A stretch of 64,000 nt of DNA, taken from positions 394,499-458,498 of the forward strand of contig MU128913.1 of NCBI GenBank assembly GCA_014904985.1. The letters run 5' to 3'. Position numbers and translations under genes: made by a program. The notes beneath the pieces were generated by a model. It was given only the letters and a program-made list of their open reading frames with translations, was not told the origin of the DNA and made no database searches. Shown piece by piece: positions 21,341 through 32,485 of the stretch (its first letter is position 1; every line of letters starts with the position of its first letter). The DNA comes from Hydnum rufescens UP504. Its lineage: Eukaryota; Basidiomycota; Agaricomycetes; Cantharellales; Hydnaceae.

Positions 21341-21866
21341 ATACAGATTTGGAAGGTTCAGGCTTGTCCTTAAAAAGTTTATCAATATTGATAACAAATA
21401 TGCCACCAATAAGGGGCTTAGGCCCATGTTCATCAAGGACTTTAGTAAGATGGCACAAGACACAGTACTCAATGGCAGTTTTGACGTATTCTTTCTTATT
21501 TTCCTCAGTGGTGGGTATATCAGCACCACTTGGGTTGAGCTCAATAGTAACCATTCCACCAATGCAAGTGGTGGTGCACACTTCAAAGATGAAATTGGTA
21601 GTGTCATTCTCCAGAATCCAGGTTGTGCCATGAGAAAGGTCCATATACGTGCTCTTGAGGTCAGAGAGCATAATCTTTTCCCTCAGGATCATCTCATAGG
21701 AATCAACAGCACAGCAGACATTCAAGAATTGTTGATGGAAGATAACCCAACCCAGACAACTCCTGATGGATTTAGAGTATCTTCCTGGAGCTGTCTGTTT
21801 GATAGGCTTCGTATGGGGTCTGGACAGTTTAACTGCAACCAGGGTTTTTTGTTTGGCTCCGGGCAA
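21341..21866 (-). pseudogene. HECT E3 ubiquitin ligase N-lobe fragment
   Basis: The minus-strand translation carries the N-lobe hallmarks of Nedd4/Rsp5-type HECT domains: CLGWVIFHQQFLN, SYEMILREKIMLSDL, TTWILENDTTN and VTIELNPSGADIPTTEENK. HECT ligases pass ubiquitin through a C-lobe Cys. The C-lobe is absent: after about residue 175 the frame (to 21099) no longer resembles HECT. Upstream WW or C2 regions are also absent. It lies just outside the left end of the giant KDZ element. It could be a captured host fragment or a decayed ligase gene. Confidence 0.7.
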
Positions 21867-21995
21867 GCTCTTGCCTATGGTGTCTCACATACTTGTTAGG
21901 ATTGAGAACCACCTTGGTCAGCCAGTTATGACACCTACCTTAGGTGGAAAAACAAGGCATTTTTAATACCTAACTAGGTCCCAAGCAATATGGAA

Positions 21996-22003
21996 CATAA
22001 TTG
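21996..22003. repeat. 8-bp target site duplication CATAATTG, left copy
   Basis: It immediately precedes the left terminal inverted repeat. The identical eight bases follow the right terminus at 43890-43897. Eight bases is the duplication length reported for Zisupton/KDZ transposons. Confidence 0.92.
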
Positions 22004-22150
22004 CAACCCAGTCAGCCACTTTTCCCCATCACCTTAGATATAATGAGCCTTGCTTTTATTATATCTAAGTAGGGATTTCACCAGGGGGCCCCCAGGGGCC
22101 GGATAAGGTCATTTTCAGATTGAGACATGGGGGCCCCAGGGGCCCCTTCA
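22004..22150 (+). repeat. Left terminal and subterminal region of the giant KDZ element
   Basis: Terminal repeat 22004-22032; palindrome with stem arms 22033-22044 and 22058-22069 and a 13-nt loop; then C/G runs such as GGGGGCCCCCAGGGGCC. The same order appears at 43889 reading inward, and at 48136. Confidence 0.85.
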
Positions 22151-22400
22151 AGGGAACTTTGGCAATTTTCCCTGCAGCTTAAGGTGCTCTTTTGCGGATG
22201 GACTCAGTAGTGAGGAATCAAATTTTATCAACTGGCCTGTGGTATTAGTTACAAGTAACAAAAACTACTGTAGATGAGAGGGGGGTGGACTAAAGATGAG
22301 AAAATTAAAGAATGATAGGGTGAATGAATTAAAACATGCAGTGAGAGTCAGTCAGCCTACTCTGGCATGTTCCCAAATGAACTATACATCCCATGCTGCA

Positions 22401-23821
22401 TCATATCTTGATAGAGTATAGACCAGTCAACTTCACTTTTCACCCCAGGTACAGAGTTGGATGGTCCAGGGAGACCAAAGACAGAGTTTGATTGGTGAGG
22501 GACGAAGTTGGATGGTCCAGCCAGTCCAGCAAGACCAACGGAAGGATCAGAATTTGGTTGGCAAGGGACAAAGTTGGATTGTCCAGTGAGACCAAAGAGA
22601 GGATCACTGTTTGATTGGCCAGGGACAAAGTTGGATTGTCCAGCAAGACCAAAGAGAGTGTCACTGTTTGACTGGCCAGGGACAAAGTTGGATTGCCCAG
22701 TGAGACCGAAGAGAGGATCACTGCTTGATTGGCCAGGGACAAAGTTGGATGGTCCAGCGAGACCAACAGAATGATCAGAATTTGGTTGGCCAGGTACGAA
22801 GTCAGATGGTCCAGCAAGACAGAAGAGAGGATTAGACTTTCCAAATGTGTGGCCAGAAGTTGGGACGCTCGCTCCTTGGAGAGCATTCAGACCTACCTAA
22901 TTCCCCATAGTTCTGGGGGCCATCCAGATGTCGACGCAGAATTGGGTGGGTAATCGTCAATTCGGTTGGCTTATTGGGAGCATCCAACCCAAGGGAATCA
23001 TCGTCCATCTCATCTCCTGAGGTGATCACCTCAGTGGACTTTGGCTGTGCTTTCTTGCCCTTTTGGCACTTTGAATTGGGCGGATTAGTACTGCTCAATC
23101 CTTCAGACTTGGCACTCTGGGTGAAGTGCCCGTGGGAGTCCTTTGATAAGTGTCAAACGTTTGAAGGTCCAGCAGTATTCAATGAGGAGTGTTCAATGGC
23201 AATATCATGAACACAGTGGACAACTGTACCAGTCTGGTCAATGATTAAGGCAATATCATCATCTTCATCTTCATCTTCCGAATTCCAAGACTTGACCTTG
23301 ATGGAACAGTCTTTGCCTTTGTGGAATTCGCTAACGAGATATCTCCACTCTCCACCTTCCCATGTTTTGTGGCCTCATTGAGGGTGGGGGGCAGGCCACT
23401 CTGCTTCCAGTGGCCAACCAACAATGCACACATGATGCTGGGCCAACATGAATAGTAGGCATGTCCAAGGAACAGTATTTGGAAACCATGCATGGTCAAC
23501 AAAAAGGTTCCTAATATATTTCGAGGCAGCAGAGTAGGCAGCATCACGGGACTTGAGTTCCTTTGCTTTCTCTGCCTTCTCGGTCTCTTCATGCCACTTC
23601 AATAGACCACGTCCGTTGAGGCATTGATGCAAGACCTTGACAAAGAGGTCATTGAGACACTTATCCAGGTTGAATTTGCCATTTGCAATCTTTTCGATTT
23701 CAGGAGATCTGCAGATTACAGCATTTTGGGCATGTGCTGCATGAGCGCCTGCTTGTCCTGTAACAACAAATAGTATTGTATGGACATCGAATTTGGCCAT
23801 GTGTGCCATTTCAGCCTTCAT
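22401..23821 (-). pseudogene. Cargo gene M4, C-terminal half with 19-residue repeats (unknown)
   Basis: The minus strand reads a conserved-looking domain (KAEMAHMAKFDVHTILFVVTG ... HHVCIVGWPLEAEWP, 23375-23821), then acidic sequence (SEDEDEDDD), a basic Lys-rich segment (SKCQKGKKAQPKSTE) and a tail of repeats of the type GQSNFVPGQSNSDPLFGLT, ending at TGA 22401-22403. A frame change near 22835 separates the Lys-rich part from the repeats. The N-terminal part is 24037-25368. Its layout resembles uncharacterised agaricomycete proteins common near transposons; I know no function. Confidence 0.45.
22480..22840 (-). repeat. 57-bp tandem repeat, coding
   Basis: About six copies of a 57-60-bp unit containing GACAAAGTTGGATTGTCCAG. 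The unit is a multiple of three, so it encodes 19-20-residue repeats, and several frames on both strands stay open. The reading GQSNFVPGQSNSDPLFGLT on the minus strand continues cargo gene M4. Confidence 0.8.
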
Positions 23822-23833
23822 TGCCTTCTTCTT

Positions 23834-25695
23834 TCATGCCATGAACTTGGCAACTTTGGACCCCTGGGTCAGCTTGATGTCATTATCCACCCTTGCGGTT
23901 TGAGCCAAGATATGTAGGTCCTCAAGCCACGACTCAAGACCCTCAGGATCACCATCGAAAGCTTCCTTCTCTTTAAGGTATGCATCCTTCAATTCGCTGG
24001 AAGGCACTATAGACAGATGCTTATTAGGATGTGTTCCTACTGACTCAAAGAACAAAAGGAGTACTCACAAGCTGGAAGACCCTCCTTTTTCCGCTTCCGT
24101 GCATACCCATTGAAAGGATTTGAGGCATGCTTGGCTTTCAGAGTTGAAGTGAGATTGGCAAGGTGCTCCACCTGATGCAATGGGCGATTATGTTTTTCAG
24201 TGAGTTTGGCCAGAGCATCAGTGAAGGCCTGCATTAAGCCTTTCACTTCATTTGCAAGCTCAATGGGCAAAGGCCCTGTCACATATGACTTCCCCTGGGT
24301 CTTGGCACCAGGGCTCATAGCGGTATTATCCTGATGCACATCCTCATCTGTGTTTTCATCATCATCAAGTTCTGATGAATCACCATCATTACCAGATCCA
24401 TCATCATTGGAGAAGTGGACTGTTTTAGCTTGGCGATGGGCTGCTTTTGAGGGTAATGGATGAGGGCACCATACAGGAGAGGAACGAGGGTGTGATGTGG
24501 GTGATGTGGTGCTACGATGTTTCAAGGATGGACTACACTCATGGAATAGTGGAGCTTTCTCATGATTGGGACTGTAAGTGAAGGTTGCATGTCAGTAAAT
24601 AACCTTGAGAAGATAAAAAGGACAGACGTACTATACACATTGGCAGAGGGCTTTAACGAGCTTCAACAGCTTGACCTCAAACTGAACTAAGTTCAGGTTA
24701 CAGTGTTCAGCAAAGAAGTTCAATCCTTCCACAATGCCAAGGGGGCCACAAGAACCACGCCGCATCTCTTGAACGAGACGCGACACACCTGTGCCTTGGA
24801 AAACATGATTGAGCGTGCGATCAACATATTCAACATCTTCACTGGGATCCACACCACCATCCAGTAAAGACAATACAATGGCACTGACAGAGTTGGCATC
24901 CCAAATGTGGAGAAGATCTCCTGGGCGGGCCTCAGGAATGCTTTTCAGGAGTCAGAGTGCTAACGCCTGGGCTTCTTTGAGGAGTTCAGCTGGCATGTAT
25001 TTCTGGACTTCCTCCAAAAGCTGACTGGGAGTGTCAGACAGATATGAAGGGGAAAGAGGACCATCATCAGATGACAGATTGATGTTCGAAGCAGGGAGAG
25101 GGGGTTCAGCACAATGGGCAGTCTTTTCAGGTGACAAATGTGAGGATGGGGTGGGTGATTCAGCATGATGCACAGTCTTTGCAGGCGATGAATGTGAGTC
25201 TGTAACGGGCTGTGAGACTTGTCGTTCAGTCATTTCCACAAAAACTTGGGTTGACTGGGAGGTAGAGGGAGTGGAGCCAACAATGCAGACTTTTTGCTTG
25301 GCTCCAGGAGGGCCAACCTTGGGTGGTGCATCCATAACTTTGCACTTGGCTGCACATTGTGTTGCCACAGGACCGAGGTGTTCCCCATTATGAGGCTGTG
25401 AGGTGACCTTTGTACAGTATGCAAATCGTAAGTATTAGATAAGACAGATGACAGAGGATGCATGTACATACAGTGTCAACAGATGCAGTATCAGCATCTG
25501 AGTGGTCTTTAGAAGGCCCACTCCTGAAGGTACGTGTTTTCTTGTATGTTTTAATAGGTGATTTTGGGATAGTAGAAGCCATGGCGAGGTGGAAAGATTG
25601 GAAGTCTCCTCTTCAACAGATAGGGTAGGTGCCAAACGTCTGTATCCCCATGAGAAATCCAAGGATTGCTCCTGGGACGTCTCAGTTAAGAACAC
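23834..25695 (-). pseudogene. Cargo gene M4, N-terminal half (unknown)
   Basis: Minus-strand pieces 25435-25695, 24952-25368, 24631-24873, 24037-24525 and 23834-24055 line up as exons or fragments of one protein. They are rich in Ser/Pro and acidic runs (DDDENTDEDVHQDN), with a folded-looking segment (DDVEYVDRTLNHVF-like, 24750-24873) and a basic segment (NGYARKRKKEGL) before the conserved domain downstream. Splice sites were not all resolved. No enzymatic motif is visible. Confidence 0.4.
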
Positions 25696-26375
25696 GTTGA
25701 CAACTTGAACAGAACCACGATGTGATGTAACTGGGAATCCAAGAAAAATTCAGGGACTTCCCAAGTACGATGCTTCAGTTTCAGTCAACAAGGGATCAAA
25801 TTGATCTGTTCTATGATGAAGCACAAATGGAAAGAGAAGGTTGAGGCACTGAATGGGAGTAATTTGGGAATATAAAGAGAGACAGATTGTATGATACTGC
25901 AGTGTGACAGCCCACCACTCTATCCGAGAAATCCAAGTGTTAGCAGGGACTTCTCTGGATGGAGAGAGATTGTGGGAGATCATTGCAAAAAGAGTCTGTC
26001 AGGTTTAGCTGGAAATTGGACTCAACACAAACAGAATATGCAATGAAAGATATATTAAGACATGGGCACAGTATAAACACGGGGAGTACAATAGCACAGA
26101 TAGAAAGGAATATACAAAGGACAGGAGGGGGAAGGTGCACAAGGTGTCTCATCGTTCCTGACCAAAGATGGCATCTCCAACATTCAATCATTGTCGAGGA
26201 TCAAGTTCCATTGGCTCCCACTCAATGTACCATTTCTGGTTATCTCCAAACCCACATGATTCCAGAAAGTGAGGGCGGGGGGTAGGAAAGACTTTGAGAC
26301 CCACATCACCAGCAACAGCACCAAGCTTGGCCAAAATTGCAATCTCACGAATCAACGTATCATAGGGACCACCTG
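25696..26375. other. Interval between cargo pieces
   Basis: Only short open frames appear on both strands. It is probably intronic or decayed sequence between M4 and M3. Confidence 0.35.
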
Positions 26376-27269
26376 TCACAAACAAAGGAACCCAGAAAGG
26401 AAGGAGGGCCGATTGGATTCTCGTTGCATATGTGCATGCACAACAATACTCAATCGACATCGAACCACACTGTACTCTGATTCAAGCAATGCCAGAAGCC
26501 ACAATGTTGTGAATTCAACTTGATCTAGAATACGTGGCCTTGAGGGGGAAATCTTCTCAGGGTTGACCAATGGGGGATACCAATTGAAATCCAGAAAACG
26601 ATAGTGAATGTAGAACTTGAGGTCCACAGGGTCACCAATGTGAGGAGGGAAGGGGTGTAGGTCTCTCAAGTCGCCAATATTCTGACATGCAGGTGCATTT
26701 TGTAACAACAATGTGAGATCATCAGGAGATTGCTGATGTGCATATGACATCTCGACATACTCTGCATCCCACAGGTACCAATATGAGCCAATCGTCTCAT
26801 GATGATCAGGCGATAATGCAGTCATTGAAGTAGACTGCCAAGGGCTGAACCCAGGTACATCATGGAAACGAGCAAGTACAATGTCACATCTCTGCTGGGA
26901 CTTGAAGGCAAGCAGGACCCTCTTCACCTTGACTGGGGGATCAGCCATCTTCATCTTGACTGACAGACTGCCCATCTTCATCTTTGTCTTGACCAACAGA
27001 CTGGCTGACTTCATCGGATTTGGAAGAAATTTATCCTTCCGAACTCGAATCCCTATCAAGCGATCTTCAACCAGGGATTGGAACACTTCTTTCATGTTCA
27101 CTTCTGCAGTCACACCAGTGAACTCAATACGGAACCACTGGCCCACAGGAACCACTGGATCAAGCGAGCCAGGGGGGACTTCGGGAGGTGCAGAATCCAT
27201 TTCCATTGTGCCTTGACTGCTTTGCACATTGTTCACAACCTCCAGAGGAACAGAGAAAGAGTCTGGCAT
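26376..27269 (-). CDS. Cargo gene M3, 297-residue unknown protein
   Basis: This is the longest uninterrupted minus-strand frame in the element (297 codons, ATG at 27269). It has a Pro-rich acidic N-terminus, a compact segment (VGQWFRIEFTGVTAEVNMKE), a short Lys/Val/Met repeat (VKTKMKMGSLSVKMKM) and an aromatic C-terminal half (DLKFYIHYRFLDFNWYPP). I recognise no family. A TGA at expected Arg is not visible inside, so it is better preserved than its neighbours. It may continue as exons on either side. Confidence 0.45.
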   Translation of the reverse strand: MPDSFSVPLEVVNNVQSSQGTMEMDSAPPEVPPGSLDPVVPVGQWFRIEFTGVTAEVNMKEVFQSLVEDRLIGIRVRKDKFLPNPMKSASLLVKTKMKMGSLSVKMKMADPPVKVKRVLLAFKSQQRCDIVLARFHDVPGFSPWQSTSMTALSPDHHETIGSYWYLWDAEYVEMSYAHQQSPDDLTLLLQNAPACQNIGDLRDLHPFPPHIGDPVDLKFYIHYRFLDFNWYPPLVNPEKISPSRPRILDQVEFTTLWLLALLESEYSVVRCRLSIVVHAHMQRESNRPSFLSGFLCL

Positions 27270-28946
27270 TGGCCTGGGGTGCTGGCCAGGAGGGTCGGCA
27301 CAGTGGCCTGAGGTATTGACTCATCCAAACTCATGCATGTGTGGAGGAGGACAGTTGGCTGTTGGCAACTTTGAGGAGCTTGATCCACACCCATGTGCCC
27401 AGAAGGGTTGATGGGGCTGGTTGTTCCTTCAAACCTCGCAGATTGCACAGGATGAAGGGTGCTTTTGTCAGCTTCAATGGTTCCTGATTTATCGCAAGTA
27501 ATCCCAGGTCCCTTCATCACGTGGCATTTTTTTGGGATGGATATTACTCACTGCCAACACAGTCTAGGCCCATGAGAACCATCAATCATTCACAGCTCGA
27601 TGTTGCCTAGATGAGAGTTGAGAATGCATCTGGCATTGAGAGCTGTTGACCAAGGAATTGAGAGCATTTTGACAAGGCAGATTGCAGAGTGTCTGCCAAG
27701 GAGAAATTGAGAGTGTTGACCAAGGAAAGTGAAGCATTGAAGGAGACTTGGAGCATTGTCAAAGCGGTTGAGAAGAAGTCAAGAGATTGGCAGGCTGACA
27801 AGCCTGAGAGTGATTTGAGGAGATTGAGAAACAACATTGAAGGGGAAACAAACAGATGGAACTGTAAGAGATGAGAATGATTGATAGGGGGGGGGCCATC
27901 CCGATGCTCCTGCAAAGCCATACTCGATGACTCTGCCCTTGCTGATTTGGTGAAACCATGTCCCTCCAAGTTGTAAGGTTTTGCTGCTCCCTTCTCAGCT
28001 GATTGCTCCAACGATGCATGACATACCCCTCAAAAGCTGACCTATCTAGCTTTTGCTTTGCTTGGGCAGCCTTGACAATGTCAAGAATGCGTTGCTTGGC
28101 TGAAGCGCCTTTGGGTCTTCTGGCAATCGCTTGAAAATCCTTAATCACTGCATTCCAGGGTGGATCCATCTTCGCCTTCTGAATTAAATCACATTTTTTG
28201 TCTATCCTGTGGACATCCATGTTCCAGCTATGAAGCCCAGGCCAAAGTCAAGGAACTTGTCTTCCTGTTCTTCCTCACTCTCAACCCCAGCATTGCATGA
28301 TTGAAATCATCAAGTGACCTTGATGGTGTGGCAACATTGGCTTCAGTGGGAGAGGCTGGTGTGGAGGCACAGAAGTGGAGGAGAATGGGGAGGTAGCGGG
28401 ACCGCATCACAGAGAGTAATGTCACTGTCCTAAGACGTCAGCCAAGGCCCCAGCCATGGCACTATCTACATCTCAAAGGCCGGAGCCAAATAGAGCACTG
28501 TAGACAGTCGAGAGAAGACTGTCCCTGTCAGCCAGTTCAAGCGATATTTGACTGACCAGCGAGAAGGGTGTTTGACTTCCTCAGCCTGCCTCATCTTCCA
28601 AATCTCCATAATTCCCATGGCTTTGGTCATGGGGGCGATGGGCCACAGCATCAGCAAAATCTGGCACTGAGGCTCCATGACCATTGCCAAAGGATCAAAG
28701 AGGGTGAATTTTCCCTTGCTTCCAAGATACGGACACCATGGAGAGGAATGCCATGGCGCTCCAGTTCGGCAAGGGGGAAATCATCCTCAGTGACTGAGAA
28801 AAAGCCCCTACCAGAGCATGGTTGACCCCAAATTGAGGCGGTTCTAGGCCATTGACAATAGCCACATGGTCACAATCTGGTGCATCAAATAACAAGCAAT
28901 GCCACGGAGTTGTGCCTCATTGTTCTCAGTGCAACAGCAAGTTGTG
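27270..28946 (-). pseudogene. Decayed cargo sequence with coding-like pieces
   Basis: Minus-strand pieces 28228-28425 and 27759-28220 (WNAVIKDFQAIARRPKGASA ... YVMHRWSNQLRREQQ) look protein-coding, with basic and helical character, but are interrupted by stops and frame changes. They lie just downstream of cargo gene M2 and could be its C-terminal half. No domain recognised. Confidence 0.3.
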
Positions 28947-29946
28947 TTATAGAGACCCTGGTGCCAGATTGTTCCAATGTTGCGGGACCTCGCCCTCAAG
29001 ACCAACTTGGATGAGGTCATTGGACTCTGGGATGGGCTGAAATTTTTCGATCTTGTGGCAATCCAAATGCAAGTGACGTGCAGCAGACAGCCATTCTTGA
29101 TAGCACCTATGAGCATCAAGGAGACGACGTCGAAACGACTTCAACCAGTGCCTGTGGATGAACCAGTCCAATGGGTATGAGCCCCTGGCTACAGGAGAAG
29201 TCAGGGGAAATTGTCCTATGAGGACATATGGGAGATGTGGAGCATTGAAGTTGTACATGTGTCACACAAAAAGCATGTCATTGTACGACCAGTTGGGAGT
29301 CGTGGCCGTCCATGCTCTATCCACAGATCCAGTAAAAGGCAAAACACGATGCATCGATTCGCCACACTGCAGATCAGGGGGCCCAGAGAAGAGTAGATTG
29401 TGCTTCTGAAAAGGGGTTTGATGGGTCAAAGATGTATCGAGGAGCAATGGAGAACAATCGTCCTCCCACAGAGTGTTCGAGTATTCCAACACCCACTCCT
29501 GAATGCTGACATAGTGGCACTCATCACTGGGTGTCCTGCCTTTAGCAGCTGGAGATCGAAGTAGTGTTAGTATCTAGAGACAGTATAGGGCGATGCAGAA
29601 AGCAGACACCTTTGATTTTTGCAAGAAAATGACGAATGTAGTGTGAACACATGCCTGCTGCAGAGGACTTGAGATTCTTGATAGCATCAGGGGGGAGTGG
29701 TGCGAGGGGCTGATGTAGTTGCCACAGTAAAGGGCCATGGGATTCCTCCAGCGAAACAGAGCTCGGGTCCTTCTTTGTAAACTTTGGAACTTCGCCAAAG
29801 ACGATGATGGGATCGAAAGTGGCAAGGGTTGATTGGAGGATGGTAGGCGGGTGTCGACAGTTCGGCCTTTCGACCTCGAAGATGAGGTCGGCTTGTGCGA
29901 ACGAGCAGGCAAGTTCCTCGGCGCGTGAGAGGCGCTCATCATGGAC
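28947..29946 (-). pseudogene. Cargo gene M2, two-exon fragment, unknown
   Basis: Two exons with clear splice sites on the minus strand: exon 29946-29610 (AEELACSFAQADLIFEVERP ... HYIRHFLAKIK), intron 29609-29549 (61 nt, GTGTCT..CTCCAG), exon 29548-28947 (SDECHYVSIQEWVLEYSNTLW ... LPYVLIGQFPLTS ... DWFIHRHWLKSFRRRL). An in-frame TGA at 29264-29262 stands at an expected CGA. An acceptor at 29947 implies an earlier exon. About 310 codons are visible. It is the first gene of the left block, downstream of the leader at 30311-30500. No domain recognised. Confidence 0.5.
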
Positions 29947-30249
29947 CTAAGAGTACAAGGAGAGTGTCTCTTTAGCAGGCCCCTACAACTTCAGAGGATA
30001 ACTCCTTCCAAAGTGCAAAAGCAAGCAAAGGATCACCAAGGAAGCGGAGTGCAAACGTCTGACACTTTTGCATCTGAAGATCCCTCTATTTTCCCACTGG
30101 TGTTGGTTACCAACAATATTCTCACTTCACTATCAGCATATCTGTGTAACTAAAAGAAGCCATTTGTCAACATCTACCTCGAAGTTGGTTGAGATGCATT
30201 AGAGACCGCAACAAGGGGTGAAAAACCATAGAAAGACCGTGACTCCGGC

Positions 30250-30560
30250 TGATGGAAAGCCACAACACAAAGTGTAGCCTGATGTCTAACTCGAAGTCGA
30301 TCGAGACTGTAAGATTAATTTCACTGAGGGCTGCATAGAGCAGACACAGGGAAAACTGAGTTGTGTGGATAATAATGGACAATGTTACAATACACTCGAC
30401 CTGGGGCACACAGACTAGATAGAATGTGAGTCCACAGATGAGCACGAGCTGCGAGTGTCGACAAAATGTGCTGATAGGATGGGCCAATGGGATACACCAC
30501 CCAGTAAAGCCACTACGTCTATTGAGACACATTGGAGAGATTGCAAAAATGACAGGGGAA
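30250..30560 (-). promoter_or_regulatory. Leader repeat of the left gene block (inverted copy)
   Basis: The reverse complement of about 30311-30500 matches 39538-39726, the sequence upstream of the KDZ transposase, with shared phrases such as TTTGTCGACACTC, CATCTGTGG and CAGCCCTCAGTGAAATT. Each copy lies a few hundred bases upstream of the first exon of an outward-facing gene block, so a shared promoter or leader is the simplest reading. No TATA box was assigned. Confidence 0.55.
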
Positions 30561-30860
30561 AGACGATGGGGAATCCGTAAGATCCATCAGGCAATAGGAC
30601 AAGATCAGTAACAACTCTTGCTGATGGAAAGCCACTACACGAAGTGTAGCCTGACGTCTAGCCCGAAGTTGATTAAGACACATTGGAGAGATCACAAAAA
30701 TGACAGGGGAAAGATGATGGGGAACCAGTGGGATCTATCAGGCAATAGGACGAGGTCAACAGCAACTCCTGCTGACGGAAAGCCACTACACGAAGTGTAG
30801 CCCAATGTCTAGCCCAGAGTTTGTTGAGATGGGAAAATTGAGGAACTTCTGATTCTACCA
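30480..30860 (-). repeat. Tandem 150-bp repeats with a short hairpin
   Basis: Two direct copies share the phrase CCACTACACGAAGTGTAGCC (near 30627 and 30776), with related copies at 30250, 32041 and 39458. Inside it, CTACAC-GAA-GTGTAG forms a 6-bp stem with a 3-base loop. The copies also share AATGACAGGGGAAAGA and the following 60 bases. This looks like a family of regulatory or subterminal repeats belonging to the element. Confidence 0.6.
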
Positions 30861-30896
30861 ATGAATGGCTACGGATACAAATATAAACATATGTAG

Positions 30897-32053
30897 CTAA
30901 CCCAGGATCAACAATCTTATAGTGTATGGCCTGCCCTGTGAATCTAGATGAACGATGTCACGATGTGTATCTATACTGAGTGAACGATTGTCCATATCCC
31001 AATCTGGGATATCGCTGTGATCACATACAGGACCTGCGGGCATTGGTGCAATATCAATTTCCTCGAGATCCTCGGTGACATCGATGACTTTGGTGACATC
31101 AGAGGCAGAGATTTGAAGGGAATTATCTTGCGGATCATCGACATCCATAGCAGATTTATCATCTGGCAAGCCATCGACATGCTGTTGATCAACGTGTTGC
31201 TCATCAATGTCCATTCCCTCTATCAGAACACAGTCAAATTTCAGCCATTTTGAGGGACCGTCCAGAGGGGTTGGAGAGCGGTGGTGTTTATTTGAAGCTG
31301 AGGGGATATTGGCAATCGGTGGTGGGACAAGTATCAACTCGTCTAGGAATGTTGGTACTTCATTGCCAGGCACATGTGGGGCGACATGTTGAATTTCAAC
31401 CATTTCCAATCCCCGAGCCTGGATTGACCTGGCTGCCCCATTGTGTTTGCGCAACTCAGTGCAGATGCCTTTTGAGTATGTGACAGATTGAAAATCTATT
31501 TGGCCGGCAGACACATTAGAAAAAACTTGGGACTGGGTATCCAACCTACTATAGTCCTTTAAATCATCCTGACTAAAACGGCTCTTAAATAACCAGATAT
31601 CTCCACAAGAGGTTTTGTACTTTCCGATCTTGGTTTCGAGGGTACCAGATGCAAGGGAGAAGATGATGGGAAGTGACTATAATAGAAGACTGATCAGCAC
31701 TTGACATCTGCAAGCATATTAAGGTGATTTACTGCATCAGTGTCATCAATCGGCAACAGAGCCCACACCTCACCTGCATAAACTGAGAGACGAGCAAGGA
31801 ACCCAAAAAAACCCTCAATCCTTTGCTTGAAAGTTCTTTTGTCTTTTGGAAGGCGGTTTAACTGGATATGGTTATGGTGGTGGGCGGGCACCCGGGATAG
31901 GACAAATAGCTCGAATGCTTTTGTTGTCTCATTTTGGGTCATTTTGATCCAGGTTAAATTGAGTCGTCTGTTGAACGGCAATAACAATGAGATGGGAGGG
32001 AAAGAGATCAAGGGGATGGCATTGAAGAGGTATTCCTGCCAACAGAAAGCCAC
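30897..32053 (-). pseudogene. Cargo gene M1, acidic unknown protein
   Basis: Minus-strand pieces 31694-32053 and 30897-31544 probably belong to one gene with a short intron or frame break between them. The first piece is basic (LPKDKRTFKQRIEGFFGFLA). The second has a compact start (TKIGKYKTSCGDIWLF upstream of its ATG) and a long acidic tail (MDIDEQHVDQQHVDG, MDVDDPQDN, TEDLEEIDIAP). Acidic tails are common in nuclear proteins. No domain recognised. Confidence 0.4.
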
Positions 32054-32287
32054 AACACGAAGTGTAGCCCGACATCTGGCTTGGAGTGGTCAGTGCAGTG
32101 GTCACAGAAGGATGGCAAAACCCGGATTCCTTTGGTTGGAACGGAAGCTTCTGCCGCACTCTGGACCGACTTTCAAGGAAAGTGTACAGGTAATAGAACT
32201 CATTAACTTGAGTGGGTGCCTGCTTTCTTTTTTTTTATCAACTCGGCCGACTCAACGGGACCCTGGGATTTCGTCCAAACACACTTA

Positions 32288-32485
32288 GGGCCCGTTCAGA
32301 TACCCCAGAAATGTTTCTTAAATGGTACCAAAACTACTCAAAATAGATATAGTTGGTCTCCAAAACAGTGTTTTGATGTTTGTTTTGAGCACTATCGTGA
32401 AACACCCTGATGGCAAAATGACCTAAATATTTTTATATTGAGAAACGCGTTTTGAGGCCATATTTCTGGGGTATCGAATGGGCCC
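32288..32485. mobile_element. 198-bp MITE with TTA duplication (Harbinger-like)
   Basis: Inverted ends GGGCCCGTTCAGATACCCCA and, read from the other side, GGGCCCATTCGATACCCCAG flank an A/T-rich core. TTA occurs on both sides (32285-32287 and 32486-32488). A TTA duplication and GGGCC-type ends fit PIF/Harbinger non-autonomous elements. It is nested inside the giant KDZ element. Confidence 0.8.

Noticed and set aside
22480..22840. Separate plus-strand gene of Asp-Trp-Pro-Gly repeats
   Set aside because: It is open only because of the repeat; the minus-strand reading continues a larger gene.
22401..32053. TET/JBP dioxygenase as KDZ cargo
   Set aside because: Known to travel with KDZ transposons in some mushrooms, but I found no convincing HxD...H iron-binding pattern in the cargo frames.
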